Notes under the pieces: generated by a model
Told to the model about the DNA's origin: nothing
Databases searched by the model: none
The model's input: only the letters and a program-made list of their open reading frames with translations
Assembly (NCBI GenBank): GCA_014193395.1
Contig: BJHT01000030.1
Location: 1 to 38,092, forward strand
Direction of reading: 5' to 3'
Length of the DNA stretch: 38,092 nt
From: Verrucomicrobiota bacterium
GTDB taxonomy: Bacteria > Verrucomicrobiota > Verrucomicrobiia > Limisphaerales > BJHT01
In this document: positions 1-8,962 of the stretch, in pieces
Numbering within the stretch: the first letter of the stretch is position 1
How the letters are laid out: each line of letters begins with the position of its first letter
Made by a program: the position numbers and the translations under genes

Positions 1-939
1 CAGATGAATCTCCACCACGCGCAGCCGGAAAAACAAATCCTCGCGAAACTTCCCCTCCTTCACCAACGCCTCGAGATTCTTGTTCGTCGCCGCCACCAGC
101 CGCACATCCGCTGTCAGCGTCTTGTTCGACCCGACCCGCTCGAACGTCCGCTCGCCCAGGAACCGCAGCAGCTTCACCTGGATCGTTGCGTCGATCTCGC
201 CGATCTCGTCCAGAAACAACGTCCCGCCCTGCGCCTGCTCGAACCGCCCGATGCGCCGCTCGTGCGCGCCCGTGAACGCGCCCTTCTCATGCCCGAACAA
301 CTCGCTCTCGAGCAACGCCGGCGCCAGCGCCGCGCAATGCACCGTCACCAGCGGAAACCGCGCCCGCGGACTGCTCTGATGAATCCCCTTCGCGATCAAT
401 TCCTTTCCCGTGCCGCTCTCGCCCGTGATCAACACCGTCGCCCGCGTCGGCGCGACCTGCTGCACGATCTCGAGCACCTCCTTCATCACCGTCGATTCGC
501 CCACCACGCTCTCCAGCCGGAACTTCCGATCCAGCCGCTGATGCAGCGACTGATTCTCCTCCTCCAACGCCTGCCGCCGCACCGCCCGCGCAATCCGCAG
601 CTCCAGTTCATCGATCTGCAACCGGCCCTTCGAAATGTAATCATCCGCGCCATTCTTCATCGCCTCCACCGCGACATCCTCCGAGCCGTAGGCCGTCATC
701 AAAATGCACACCGGCGGCTGGCTCAACGATTTGGCGCGGGCGATCAGCTTCATGCCGTCCTCCTTCGGCAGCCGCAGGTCCGTCAGCAACACCGCGAAAT
801 TCTCCCGCTCCAGCAGCCCCATCGCCGTCGCCGCGTCCTCCGCCACATAGACATCATAATGCTCCTCGAGCGCCGCGCGCAGCCCGTCGCGCGTCGGCTT
901 CTCGTCGTCCACAATCAGCAGCATGGGTTTCCCAGACAT
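1..939 (-). CDS. Sigma-54-dependent response regulator (NtrC/AtoC type), 3' end outside window
   Basis: The reading frame is open from an ATG at 939 to the left window edge (313 codons), so the C-terminus is missing. The N-terminal receiver domain shows the acidic pair in LIVDDE, the phospho-acceptor Asp at about residue 54 (LLTDLRLP) and a Lys in YISKG near residue 104. The AAA+ domain follows with Walker A ([10 protein letters not shown]), the sigma-54 contact motif GAFTGA and a Walker B-like [11 protein letters not shown]. The family activates sigma-54 promoters by ATP-driven remodelling after phosphorylation. A C-terminal Fis-type HTH would be expected beyond the edge. AGGTGG lies just upstream of the ATG, the only convincing Shine-Dalgarno site among the starts in this window. 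The gene diverges from the prepilin gene across 111 bp. The partner kinase and targets are not visible here. Confidence 0.95.
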   Translation of the reverse strand, partial: MSGKPMLLIVDDEKPTRDGLRAALEEHYDVYVAEDAATAMGLLERENFAVLLTDLRLPKEDGMKLIARAKSLSQPPVCILMTAYGSEDVAVEAMKNGADDYISKGRLQIDELELRIARAVRRQALEEENQSLHQRLDRKFRLESVVGESTVMKEVLEIVQQVAPTRATVLITGESGTGKELIAKGIHQSSPRARFPLVTVHCAALAPALLESELFGHEKGAFTGAHERRIGRFEQAQGGTLFLDEIGEIDATIQVKLLRFLGERTFERVGSNKTLTADVRLVAATNKNLEALVKEGKFREDLFFRLRVVEIHL

Positions 940-1050
940 GGCCACCTGATTAAAGCAGAGGCCGCGAAAAAAGAACACAGCGAACACGCGCCGCGCGCCC
1001 GCACCGCGCGCACTTGCCAGCCCCCCGCGTCCTGGCGTAGCAATGGGCGC

Positions 1051-1824
<774 letters not shown>

Positions 1825-1885
1825 CGGGCGACGGGCGGGGCGTGGGGCGTGTTACGGACGGGCAGCAGCGCATCCCTGCCAAAGC

Positions 1886-2671
<786 letters not shown>

Positions 2672-2718
2672 TCACCGACGGCTGGCGTGGAATTGTTGGT
2701 CCGCAGAAAGCGCCGGTC

Positions 2719-2746
2719 TTATTACCACCCGCGGGGCCGGCGTCAA
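2719..2746 (-). promoter_or_regulatory. Likely sigma-70-type promoter of pyrH
   Basis: Read on the minus strand, TTGACG (2741-2746) and TAATAA (2719-2724) are separated by 16 nt. Both are close to the -35 and -10 consensus in otherwise very GC-rich sequence. Transcription would start near 2712, giving a leader of about 95 nt before the pyrH ATG. The rest of the tsf-pyrH gap (2618-2862) shows no other gene or structure I can support. Confidence 0.55.
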
Positions 2747-2862
2747 ACCAAAGCCCCGGAAATGCCACCCTCGCCGCCCAGGCTGCAGCCGCTGACGTGA
2801 GGAGGCGGACTCCCCGGGCCAGCACCCGCTCCGCTACGCACCGGCGGATCCGCGAAAAATAC

Positions 2863-2894
2863 AAAAAAGGCGCGCCCCGCTGCGGGGCGCGCCT
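2863..2894 (-). terminator. Rho-independent terminator after tsf
   Basis: On the minus strand a perfect 12-bp GC-rich stem with a 3-nt loop (2868-2894) is followed by a run of six T residues (complement of 2863-2868). It starts 24 nt after the tsf stop codon. It should end the rpsB-tsf transcript before pyrH. Confidence 0.9.
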
Positions 2895-2918
2895 GTTATC
2901 GCGGGTTCGAAAAAACGC

Positions 2919-3791
2919 TTACGCCGCCGGCGTCTCGCCGACCTGGAAGCGCACGAACCGCCGGATCGTGATTTCGTCACCGAGCTGCTTGCCCACGCTG
3001 GCGACGTGTTCTTTCACCGTCACTTCGCCGTTCCGTTTCACGAAGCCCTGATCGATCAGGCACCCGGTCTGGTAAAACTTCTCGAGCTTGCCCTCGACGA
3101 TCTTGGCGATGTCGAGCTTGCCCTCGACGATCTTGGCGATGGCCTGCGGCGGCTTGTTTTTCACCTGTTCGGCGGCGATTTCCCGTTCCTTCTGAACGAT
3201 CGCTGGATCGATGCTTTCGCGCGAGACCGCATACGGGCTGGCGGCGGCGATCTGGAGCGTGATGTCGCGGACGAGTTGCTTGAAGTCCTCGCTCGCCACC
3301 GTGGCGTCCTTGCCGGCACCAACTTCAACGAGCACACCGACCTTGGAGCCGGTGTGAATGTAGGCGGCCACGAGGCCGTGCCCGGTCACTTCCATGCGAT
3401 GAAAGCGCGGAATCTTGATGTTCTCGCCGATCTTGGCGACCTGCGCCACGCGCGCGGCCTCGAGGTCGGCGGCGGGATTGGCGGCGAGGGTCTTCGCGAC
3501 GTCGTCGCAGAACGCACGGAACGAATCGTTCTTCGCCACGAAATCGGTCTCGCAGTTGACCTCGACGATCACGCCGGTGCGCGCGCCGGGCTGGATGTGC
3601 TGGGCGATGACGCCTTCATTGGCGTCGCGCAGGGCTTTCTTGGCGGCAGACGCGACCCCGCGTTTGCGGAGGATGTCCACGGCGGCGGAGAGGTCGCCAT
3701 TGGCTTCGGCGAGGGCTTTCTTGCAGTCCATCAAACCGGCGCTGGTCATTTCGCGCAGTTTGCCAACGGCGGCGGCAGTAATTTCGGCCAT
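2919..3791 (-). CDS. tsf: Translation elongation factor Ts
   Basis: EF-Ts is the nucleotide exchange factor that recycles EF-Tu-GDP. This protein has 290 aa. The N-terminal module (VGKLREMTSAGLMDCKKAL) and the core TDFVAKNDSF motif are intact. An odd feature is a perfect 30-bp tandem duplication (3082-3141) that repeats ten residues, KIVEGKLDIA, at about residues 217-236. The usual family helix has a single copy of the sequence around IAKIVEGKLEKF before the conserved C-terminal helix. The gene lies 93 bp downstream of rpsB and ends just before a strong terminator, as expected for a two-gene transcript. No Shine-Dalgarno site is seen before the ATG. Confidence 0.96.
   Translation of the reverse strand: MAEITAAAVGKLREMTSAGLMDCKKALAEANGDLSAAVDILRKRGVASAAKKALRDANEGVIAQHIQPGARTGVIVEVNCETDFVAKNDSFRAFCDDVAKTLAANPAADLEAARVAQVAKIGENIKIPRFHRMEVTGHGLVAAYIHTGSKVGVLVEVGAGKDATVASEDFKQLVRDITLQIAAASPYAVSRESIDPAIVQKEREIAAEQVKNKPPQAIAKIVEGKLDIAKIVEGKLEKFYQTGCLIDQGFVKRNGEVTVKEHVASVGKQLGDEITIRRFVRFQVGETPAA
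3082..3141 (-). repeat. 30-bp perfect tandem duplication inside tsf
   Basis: Positions 3082-3111 and 3112-3141 are identical 30-mers. The duplication keeps the frame and adds ten residues to EF-Ts. Perfect identity suggests it is recent or maintained by slippage, though assembly duplication cannot be excluded. Confidence 0.95.
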
Positions 3792-3884
3792 AAGAATTAG
3801 GATGATTAAGGGTTGTCGCTAAGGGGTTGAAAACGCGGACGCCGCCGCCCTTCCGGACCGGCGGCGCCGCAGTGGGTGAAACGA

Positions 3885-4676
3885 TCAGGCCTGGGCTGGA
3901 ACCGCGGCAGGCTCGGCGGCGGGCGTGGCTTCGGAAGCGGGCGCCGTCTCTTCGGTCTGCTCCATCTTTTTCGCACGGCCGTACTTGGCCTGATACTCGG
4001 CCTTCGCCTGCACCAATGCCTGGGTGACGGTGGCAAGGATGATGCGCACCGAGCGGATGGCGTCGTCGTTGCCGGCGATCGGGTAGTCGATCAGGTTCGG
4101 ATCGCAGTTGGTGTCGGCGATGGCGGCGATGGGAATGTTCAGGCGGCGGGCCTCGGCAACCGCGTTGTGCTCGCGCTTGACGTCCACGACGAAGAGGGCG
4201 TCGGGCAGTTTGTCCATGTTACGCACACCATCCAGATTCTTCACCAGCCGGGCGGCCTCACGGCGGAGCGCGGCCTGCTCCTGCTTGACGTAGGCGTTGA
4301 TCGAGCCGTCGGCTTCCATCGCTTCGATCTTCTTGAGGCTGTTGAGCGAGCGCTTGAGCGTGCCCAGATTGGTCATCGTGCCGCCGAGCCAGCGTTCCGT
4401 GACGAACATCTGGCCGCAGGCTTGCGCCGATTCCTTGACCGCCAGTTGGGCCTGTTTCTTGGTGCCGACGAAGAGCACGTTGCCGCCCTTGGCGACGACC
4501 CCGGCGAGAAAGGTGCAGGCCGCGTCCAACTGTGGGACGGACTTGCTGAGGTCGATGATGTGGATGCCGTTGCGGGACTCGAAGATGAAGGGCTTCATCT
4601 TGGGATTCCACCGCTTGGTCTGATGTCCGAAATGAACGCCTGCTTCGAGGAGTTCCTTGATGCCGATCGTGATCAT
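3885..4676 (-). CDS. rpsB: 30S ribosomal protein S2
   Basis: Start at the ATG at 4676 (MITIGIKELLEAG), giving 263 aa. Longer in-frame extensions upstream run into the leader and are not conserved. S2 hallmarks are present: AGVHFGHQTKRWNPKMKP, IIDLSKSVPQLDAA, VLFVGTKKQAQ, RWLGGTMTN and the C-terminal block IAIADTNCDPNLIDYPIAGND with SVRIIL. The last 25 or so residues form an Ala/Pro/Glu-rich tail absent from compact S2 proteins. It is the first gene of the rpsB-tsf unit. A GGAAG lies 13 nt upstream, too far to be a strong ribosome binding site. Confidence 0.97.
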   Translation of the reverse strand: MITIGIKELLEAGVHFGHQTKRWNPKMKPFIFESRNGIHIIDLSKSVPQLDAACTFLAGVVAKGGNVLFVGTKKQAQLAVKESAQACGQMFVTERWLGGTMTNLGTLKRSLNSLKKIEAMEADGSINAYVKQEQAALRREAARLVKNLDGVRNMDKLPDALFVVDVKREHNAVAEARRLNIPIAAIADTNCDPNLIDYPIAGNDDAIRSVRIILATVTQALVQAKAEYQAKYGRAKKMEQTEETAPASEATPAAEPAAVPAQA

Positions 4677-4866
4677 GATTGCTTGATACTTCCAATGGTT
4701 GTCAGCGCGCCGGAACTCGTCCGGCGAACCATCCCGCGGAAGACGGGATTCCAGTTCAGTGTTGTTGTGGCCGGCTGGAATCACACGATTCCAACACGTT
4801 TCAGGCCGTTGGTTCCCTCCGTCAGTCAGCGGCACTCGCTGCCGTTGCCCCGGCGAAAGAGCGCGG

Positions 4867-4894
4867 AACCTAGCAGGCTCGCCCCGCGAGGCAA
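4867..4894 (-). promoter_or_regulatory. Candidate promoter for rpsB-tsf
   Basis: On the minus strand TTGCCT (4889-4894) and TAGGTT (4867-4872) are spaced by 16 nt. They would give a leader of about 185 nt before rpsB. The leader contains a 6-bp GC stem (cgccgg/ccggcg) around 4709-4727 near the start, which could affect translation. The -35 match is modest. Confidence 0.4.
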
Positions 4895-4988
4895 TGGTTA
4901 TTTCGGCCCGATTTGGCGGGCGCGGACGCAATTGAAAGTTGTTCGCCGACCAGTGCGCGGTCGGCGCGTGAATCCCGCGCCATGGCGT

Positions 4989-5178
4989 TTGGAGTGCGGT
5001 GACTTGTCACCGCTTTTGGGGAGGTGACTTGTCGCCGTCGAGTGTTCGCGAGTCTCCGATCACGCGGGCGTCCCGGCGCTGGCGCAAGCCGTGAGCGCTC
5101 CACCGTGTGCGCGCACGCTCCGCAGTCAGACGGCGACCAGTCGCCTCGGGAAAGCGGTGACAAGTCACCGCACTCCAA
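4989..5178. repeat. 190-bp inverted-repeat element with palindromic termini
   Basis: This fills much of the 557-bp gap between rpsB and the ceramidase-like gene. The outer 28 bp (4989-5016) are the perfect reverse complement of 5151-5178. Each end contains an 18-nt palindrome, gcggtgac-tt-gtcaccgc (4996-5013) or its aa-centred counterpart (5154-5171). A second, imperfect inner copy of the same motif lies near each end (about 5021-5038 and 5130-5147). There is no plausible coding content; short frames through it read GDLSP/GDKSP-like peptides. The layout resembles a MITE or REP/BIME-type element. The rest of the gap (5179-5233) shows nothing further. Confidence 0.85.
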
Positions 5179-5233
5179 AATTCCGGCGCTCGTCGCGTCC
5201 GACAATGGCGGGGCCTTTTGCGCGGAATTCCCC

Positions 5234-6748
5234 TCACGGCGCGCCCAGCCGCTGCAGCACCGCATCCGTCCGTTCGTCAAAAATCTTCCGCCATTCCGGG
5301 GCCACGAGGCAGTCGCAGTCCTCCTGCGCGTAGCCGGTGTTCTTCCGTTGGGCCTCGGTGGGCAGGTAGAAGAGGTAGCCGTTGGTGTAGCCGGCCACGA
5401 AAGTGAACTTCCCCGCCGCGCGCTTCTTCACGGCGAGGCCCAGCTCCACCGTCAGCTCGCCGGGGAACGTCACCAGCACGAAGTCGCCCACGCGCAGGCC
5501 GGACATCTCGGTCTCCAGCGCGGCGTTCCCGGCGGCGACGGCCTCGGCCTGATGCATCTTGAGCAGCGCGAGGTTCACCTGCAAATGTGTCAGCCGCTCC
5601 ATCGCTTGGATGTTTTGCAGGTAGGCCTCGACGTTCGCGCGGTTCTCCGCGTCGAGCTTCGCCAAGGCGTCGCGGCCCTGCGCCTGCTCGTGGAGGTAGC
5701 CGTAGTTGTGATAGCCGGGAAAATCCGGCGAGAGCTTGTGCTGAAGAAACAGCGGCAGGAACGTCTTGAAGTTCAGGCTCGTGCCGCGAAACGACTTCAG
5801 CAGCCGTGCCTGCTCGGCCTCAATCGCCGCGATGCGTTTCTCATAATCCGCCGCGCGCGGCAGCGACACCGCCTCGCGCACGACGCGCAGCGGGCTGGCG
5901 TCGCCGGTCTTGATGCCGCGCGCCGCCCGCAGCGCGCTCAAGCCGAGCAGATTACCGTAAGCCTCCGCGTCATGCGGATGCTGCGTGGCCTTGTAGAGCG
6001 ACGGGTTGATGTCGCCCGCGCAGCCCTGCACGAAGAACGCCATCACGCCCTCGCCGAAATTTTCCTCAATCACCTTCGACGCGAAGCCGGGGAAATCCGC
6101 CGTGTTCCCGCCCGCCGGCACGCCGTGGATGGGATGACACGCGAAGTTGTAAACCAGCGCGAAGGGCCGGCCATCCGCGCGGTCGAGGCGCAGCAGGCCA
6201 ATCTCCGCGTCCACGGGGCCGATGCCCGCCACGTCCTCGTCACGCGGCGTCGCGTAGGCGCGGCGCAGGTCCAGTTCGCTGCCGTCCTTCAGCCTGAGCC
6301 GGCGGTTCTCCATGATGCGGTCCTCGCGCCCGCGCCCGGCCCCGGCGCGGACGGGCACGAGATTCTTCGCCGCCTCTCTCACCGCCTGCACCGTGAGCGC
6401 ATCCGTATCCGCGCGCACGACGCTGTGACAATGGCTGGCATTAACCACCACGCTCTCCGGCGGGATGCCCAGCTCCCGCTGCAACTCCGCGCGAACCTTG
6501 CCGAGGTAGTCGTCCTTGATGCGCCCGATGCCGCCGATGGCCACCGCGTCCACCGTGACGAGCACGACGGTGGTGGCGCCGTCCTTGAGCACCAGCGCCT
6601 TCACGTAGGAAGGGTCGTTGACCGGCCCCGCCGCGCGGTCGGTGATGTCCATCTTCGCGACGCCGGCGAGGAGTTGGGCGGCGTGGCCGACCGTCGCAGC
6701 GCGGGGCGACAGGAGCAGCGTGAACAGCAGGAGCAGCGGGATTTTCAT
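5234..6748 (-). CDS. Secreted neutral/alkaline ceramidase-like hydrolase
   Basis: Start at the ATG at 6748 (MKIPLLLLFTLLLSPRAA), which gives a clean signal peptide and 504 aa. The protein resembles the N-terminal catalytic domain of neutral ceramidase-type zinc amidases: an N-terminal AGVAKMDITD motif, a His-rich NASHCHS, NFACHPIHG and QGCAGDINP, then PGELTVELG toward the end. These blocks fit the expected zinc ligands and active-site region. Full ceramidases have an extra C-terminal Ig-like domain, which is missing here, so the natural substrate may be another amide. It is predicted to act outside the cytoplasm. Two unrelated inverted-repeat elements flank the gene. No Shine-Dalgarno site is visible. 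Confidence 0.8.
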   Translation of the reverse strand: MKIPLLLLFTLLLSPRAATVGHAAQLLAGVAKMDITDRAAGPVNDPSYVKALVLKDGATTVVLVTVDAVAIGGIGRIKDDYLGKVRAELQRELGIPPESVVVNASHCHSVVRADTDALTVQAVREAAKNLVPVRAGAGRGREDRIMENRRLRLKDGSELDLRRAYATPRDEDVAGIGPVDAEIGLLRLDRADGRPFALVYNFACHPIHGVPAGGNTADFPGFASKVIEENFGEGVMAFFVQGCAGDINPSLYKATQHPHDAEAYGNLLGLSALRAARGIKTGDASPLRVVREAVSLPRAADYEKRIAAIEAEQARLLKSFRGTSLNFKTFLPLFLQHKLSPDFPGYHNYGYLHEQAQGRDALAKLDAENRANVEAYLQNIQAMERLTHLQVNLALLKMHQAEAVAAGNAALETEMSGLRVGDFVLVTFPGELTVELGLAVKKRAAGKFTFVAGYTNGYLFYLPTEAQRKNTGYAQEDCDCLVAPEWRKIFDERTDAVLQRLGAP

Positions 6749-6853
6749 GCGGGAGGGACTGGCAGCCAGCCACTTCGTTTCACGGTTTTCCGGGCCGAAG
6801 AAACGCCCGCCCGCCACGAGTGTCACACCCAAGCCGAACGCCGCCCATCCTTG

Positions 6854-7028
6854 TAGGAGTCGAGGTCACGAGGCTCTAACCATTTCTACGCGAGCAGCGG
6901 GTTGAGTCTCGTGGGCGGACTTGGGCGAGGCGTGTGGGATCGGAACTTGGTGGCAAGAACGCGGCTTGCGGTGTGTTTGGGCGGGCCGCGCGTGGAAGGA
7001 GGTTAGAGTCTCGTCACCTCGACTCCTA
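6854..7028. repeat. 175-bp inverted-repeat element
   Basis: This lies in the 329-bp gap between the ceramidase-like gene and the first sulfatase. Its 28-bp ends (6854-6881 and 7001-7028) are inverted copies matching at 26 of 28 positions. The interior has no plausible gene. It differs in sequence from the element at 4989-5178, so two families coexist within 2 kb. The remaining gap sequence on either side (6749-6853 and 7029-7077) shows nothing I can name. Confidence 0.8.
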
Positions 7029-7077
7029 GAAGGGCGGGTGCGCGCCCGGCTCGGCAGGCCGCGCTCCACCTGACCCG

Positions 7078-8910
7078 TCACGGTTTCAACTTCGGCGATT
7101 TGCCGCCTTGCGTGATGTATTCGTCGCGGCTCAGGAAGCCGTCCTTGTTGAGATCCCATTTGTCGAAGCGCTTGCCGGCGGCTTCGGCATCGGACTGGCG
7201 GCTCGTGAATTCTTCGCGAGTGAGCTTGCCGGCCTTGGCTTTGTCGAGCCGGTCGAACTTCACGGCGCGCTCCTCCGGCGTGCCGAAATCGCCGGCACCG
7301 GGTTTGGCGGCGGTCGCCGGTGTGGCCGCGGGCGCCGCAGGTGTGGCGGCTGGCGCGGGTGTCGCCGCTGCCGGAGTGGCCGCGATGGTGGCGGGTTTGA
7401 TCGCCGGCGCGTCACCGATTGCCGGTGGGAGATGTTTCGCGAGGGCGGCCATGACGAACTGGTGCTCGGGCCGGGTGGCGAGGTTCACGGTTTCGTTCGG
7501 GTCGGTCCATTCATCGTAAAACTCGGTGGCGACGATCTGGGTGCCGGTGCGCTCGCGCCAGAGCGTGAGGCGGTAGCGCTCGTTGCGGAGGCTGTAGCCC
7601 ATCACGGGGCCGCCGCCGGTTTTGCCCGAATTGCGCGGGTACTGGCTGATCGCAACCTTGGTCGCAGGTGCGGCGGGGTTCTCGATGAACGGCTTCAGGC
7701 TCGTGCCCGCGAGGCCGGCGGGAATCGGGAGGCCGCAGACATCCGCGAGCGTCGGATAGACATCCACAAACTCGACGGGCGCGTGGCACTTCTGCCCGGC
7801 GGTCTTCTGCTGCGGCACGCTGATGAGCAGCGGTGCGCGCGTGGCGATCTCAAAGTTCGTGTGCTTGTGCCAGAGGCCATGCTCGCCGAGCTGCCAGCCG
7901 TGATCGCCCCACAGCACGATGACCGTGTTGTCGGCGAGGCCCTCCTTGTCGAGCGCATCGAGGAGGCGGCCGACCTGCGCGTCGGTGTAGCTGATGCACG
8001 CGTAGTAGCCGTGACGGAGCGTTTTGGCGAAGTCGGCGGGAATGGGGTTTCCCGGCGGCACGCCCTGGTAGTTGTGCAGTTCGCTGTTGTTGTGGCCGGC
8101 AAACTCCGGTGCGCCCGCGGGCAGTTTGTCGAACGCGGGAACGGGAATCTGATCGGGGTTGTAGAGGTCCCAGTATTTCTTGGGCGCAACAAACGGCAGG
8201 TGCGGTTTGAGAAAACCGACGGCGAGGAAAAACGGCTGGCCCTTCACTTTCAACTCGTGGAGCCGCTTCACCGCCTCGGCCGCGGTCGCACCGTCGGGCA
8301 GTTGGTCATCGGTCTTCGGACTGACCTCGAACGCGCCGCCGGCTTTGCCCTTCTTCCCGTTCTTCCGATCCTCGGGCTTGTCGTTGTCATCCGGCGAGGT
8401 GCCCTTGGTGTATTCCTCCACGCTGGTGGCGTGCCGGGTCACGGTCTGTTTGGTGTAGTCGGTCAGATCGGTGTCCACGGATCTGCCCGACGGATACCAG
8501 TGCGGCTCGTTCCACGAGCGGCCGTCCTCGAAGCCCTTGTGGTAAACCTTGCTCAACGCCGCGCAGTGATAGCCGTTCATTTTGAAATGCTGCGGCAGCG
8601 TGATCACATCGGGCAGCGCGACGCGGAAATGCGTCTCCAAATCCCACACGCGCGTCGCATCCGGTCGCCGCCCCGTGAGCAACGACGTGCGCGACGGGCT
8701 GCACACGGCCTGCTGGCAGTAGGCGTAATTGAAGACCGTGCCGCGCGCGGCGAGACGGTCGATGTGCGGCGTGTGGACAATCCGGTTGCCGTAACAGCCC
8801 AACTCGGGCCGCAGGTCATCGACGGCGATGAAGAGGACGTTGGGCTTGTTCGCGGCGTGCAGCGCGGTGAGCGACAGCAAGGCCGCGGCGAGGGTGAGGA
8901 GGTGTTTCAT
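7078..8910 (-). CDS. Secreted iduronate-2-sulfatase-like sulfatase with C-terminal EF-hand tail
   Basis: The 610-aa protein starts with a signal peptide ending near LHAA, residue 20. The metal-binding DD at residues 31-32 (FIAVDDLRPELGCYGN) and the formylglycine site C70-S-P-S-R mark an active type I sulfatase, which needs an anaerobic or FGE-type maturase to oxidise Cys. The region around VGFLKPHLPF and the early layout match iduronate-2-sulfatase-like enzymes acting on sulfated uronic acid residues. After the catalytic domain comes an Ala/Pro/Thr linker and two EF-hand-like loops. The first (DKAKAGKLTREE) lacks key ligands; the second (DLNKDGFLSRDE) looks able to bind calcium. It is followed by the ceramidase-like gene and lies 52 bp downstream of a second sulfatase. 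Confidence 0.92.
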   Translation of the reverse strand: MKHLLTLAAALLSLTALHAANKPNVLFIAVDDLRPELGCYGNRIVHTPHIDRLAARGTVFNYAYCQQAVCSPSRTSLLTGRRPDATRVWDLETHFRVALPDVITLPQHFKMNGYHCAALSKVYHKGFEDGRSWNEPHWYPSGRSVDTDLTDYTKQTVTRHATSVEEYTKGTSPDDNDKPEDRKNGKKGKAGGAFEVSPKTDDQLPDGATAAEAVKRLHELKVKGQPFFLAVGFLKPHLPFVAPKKYWDLYNPDQIPVPAFDKLPAGAPEFAGHNNSELHNYQGVPPGNPIPADFAKTLRHGYYACISYTDAQVGRLLDALDKEGLADNTVIVLWGDHGWQLGEHGLWHKHTNFEIATRAPLLISVPQQKTAGQKCHAPVEFVDVYPTLADVCGLPIPAGLAGTSLKPFIENPAAPATKVAISQYPRNSGKTGGGPVMGYSLRNERYRLTLWRERTGTQIVATEFYDEWTDPNETVNLATRPEHQFVMAALAKHLPPAIGDAPAIKPATIAATPAAATPAPAATPAAPAATPATAAKPGAGDFGTPEERAVKFDRLDKAKAGKLTREEFTSRQSDAEAAGKRFDKWDLNKDGFLSRDEYITQGGKSPKLKP

Positions 8911-8962
8911 GGTGGTGCTTTGACTAAAATCGGGTGCGGCGGATGCAAGCGGGGCGCTCTAA

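Noticed and set aside
4..1050. Upstream extension of the prepilin frame
   Set aside because: This part lies opposite the sigma-54 regulator and has Arg/His/Gln-rich nonsense; the real start is at 1051.
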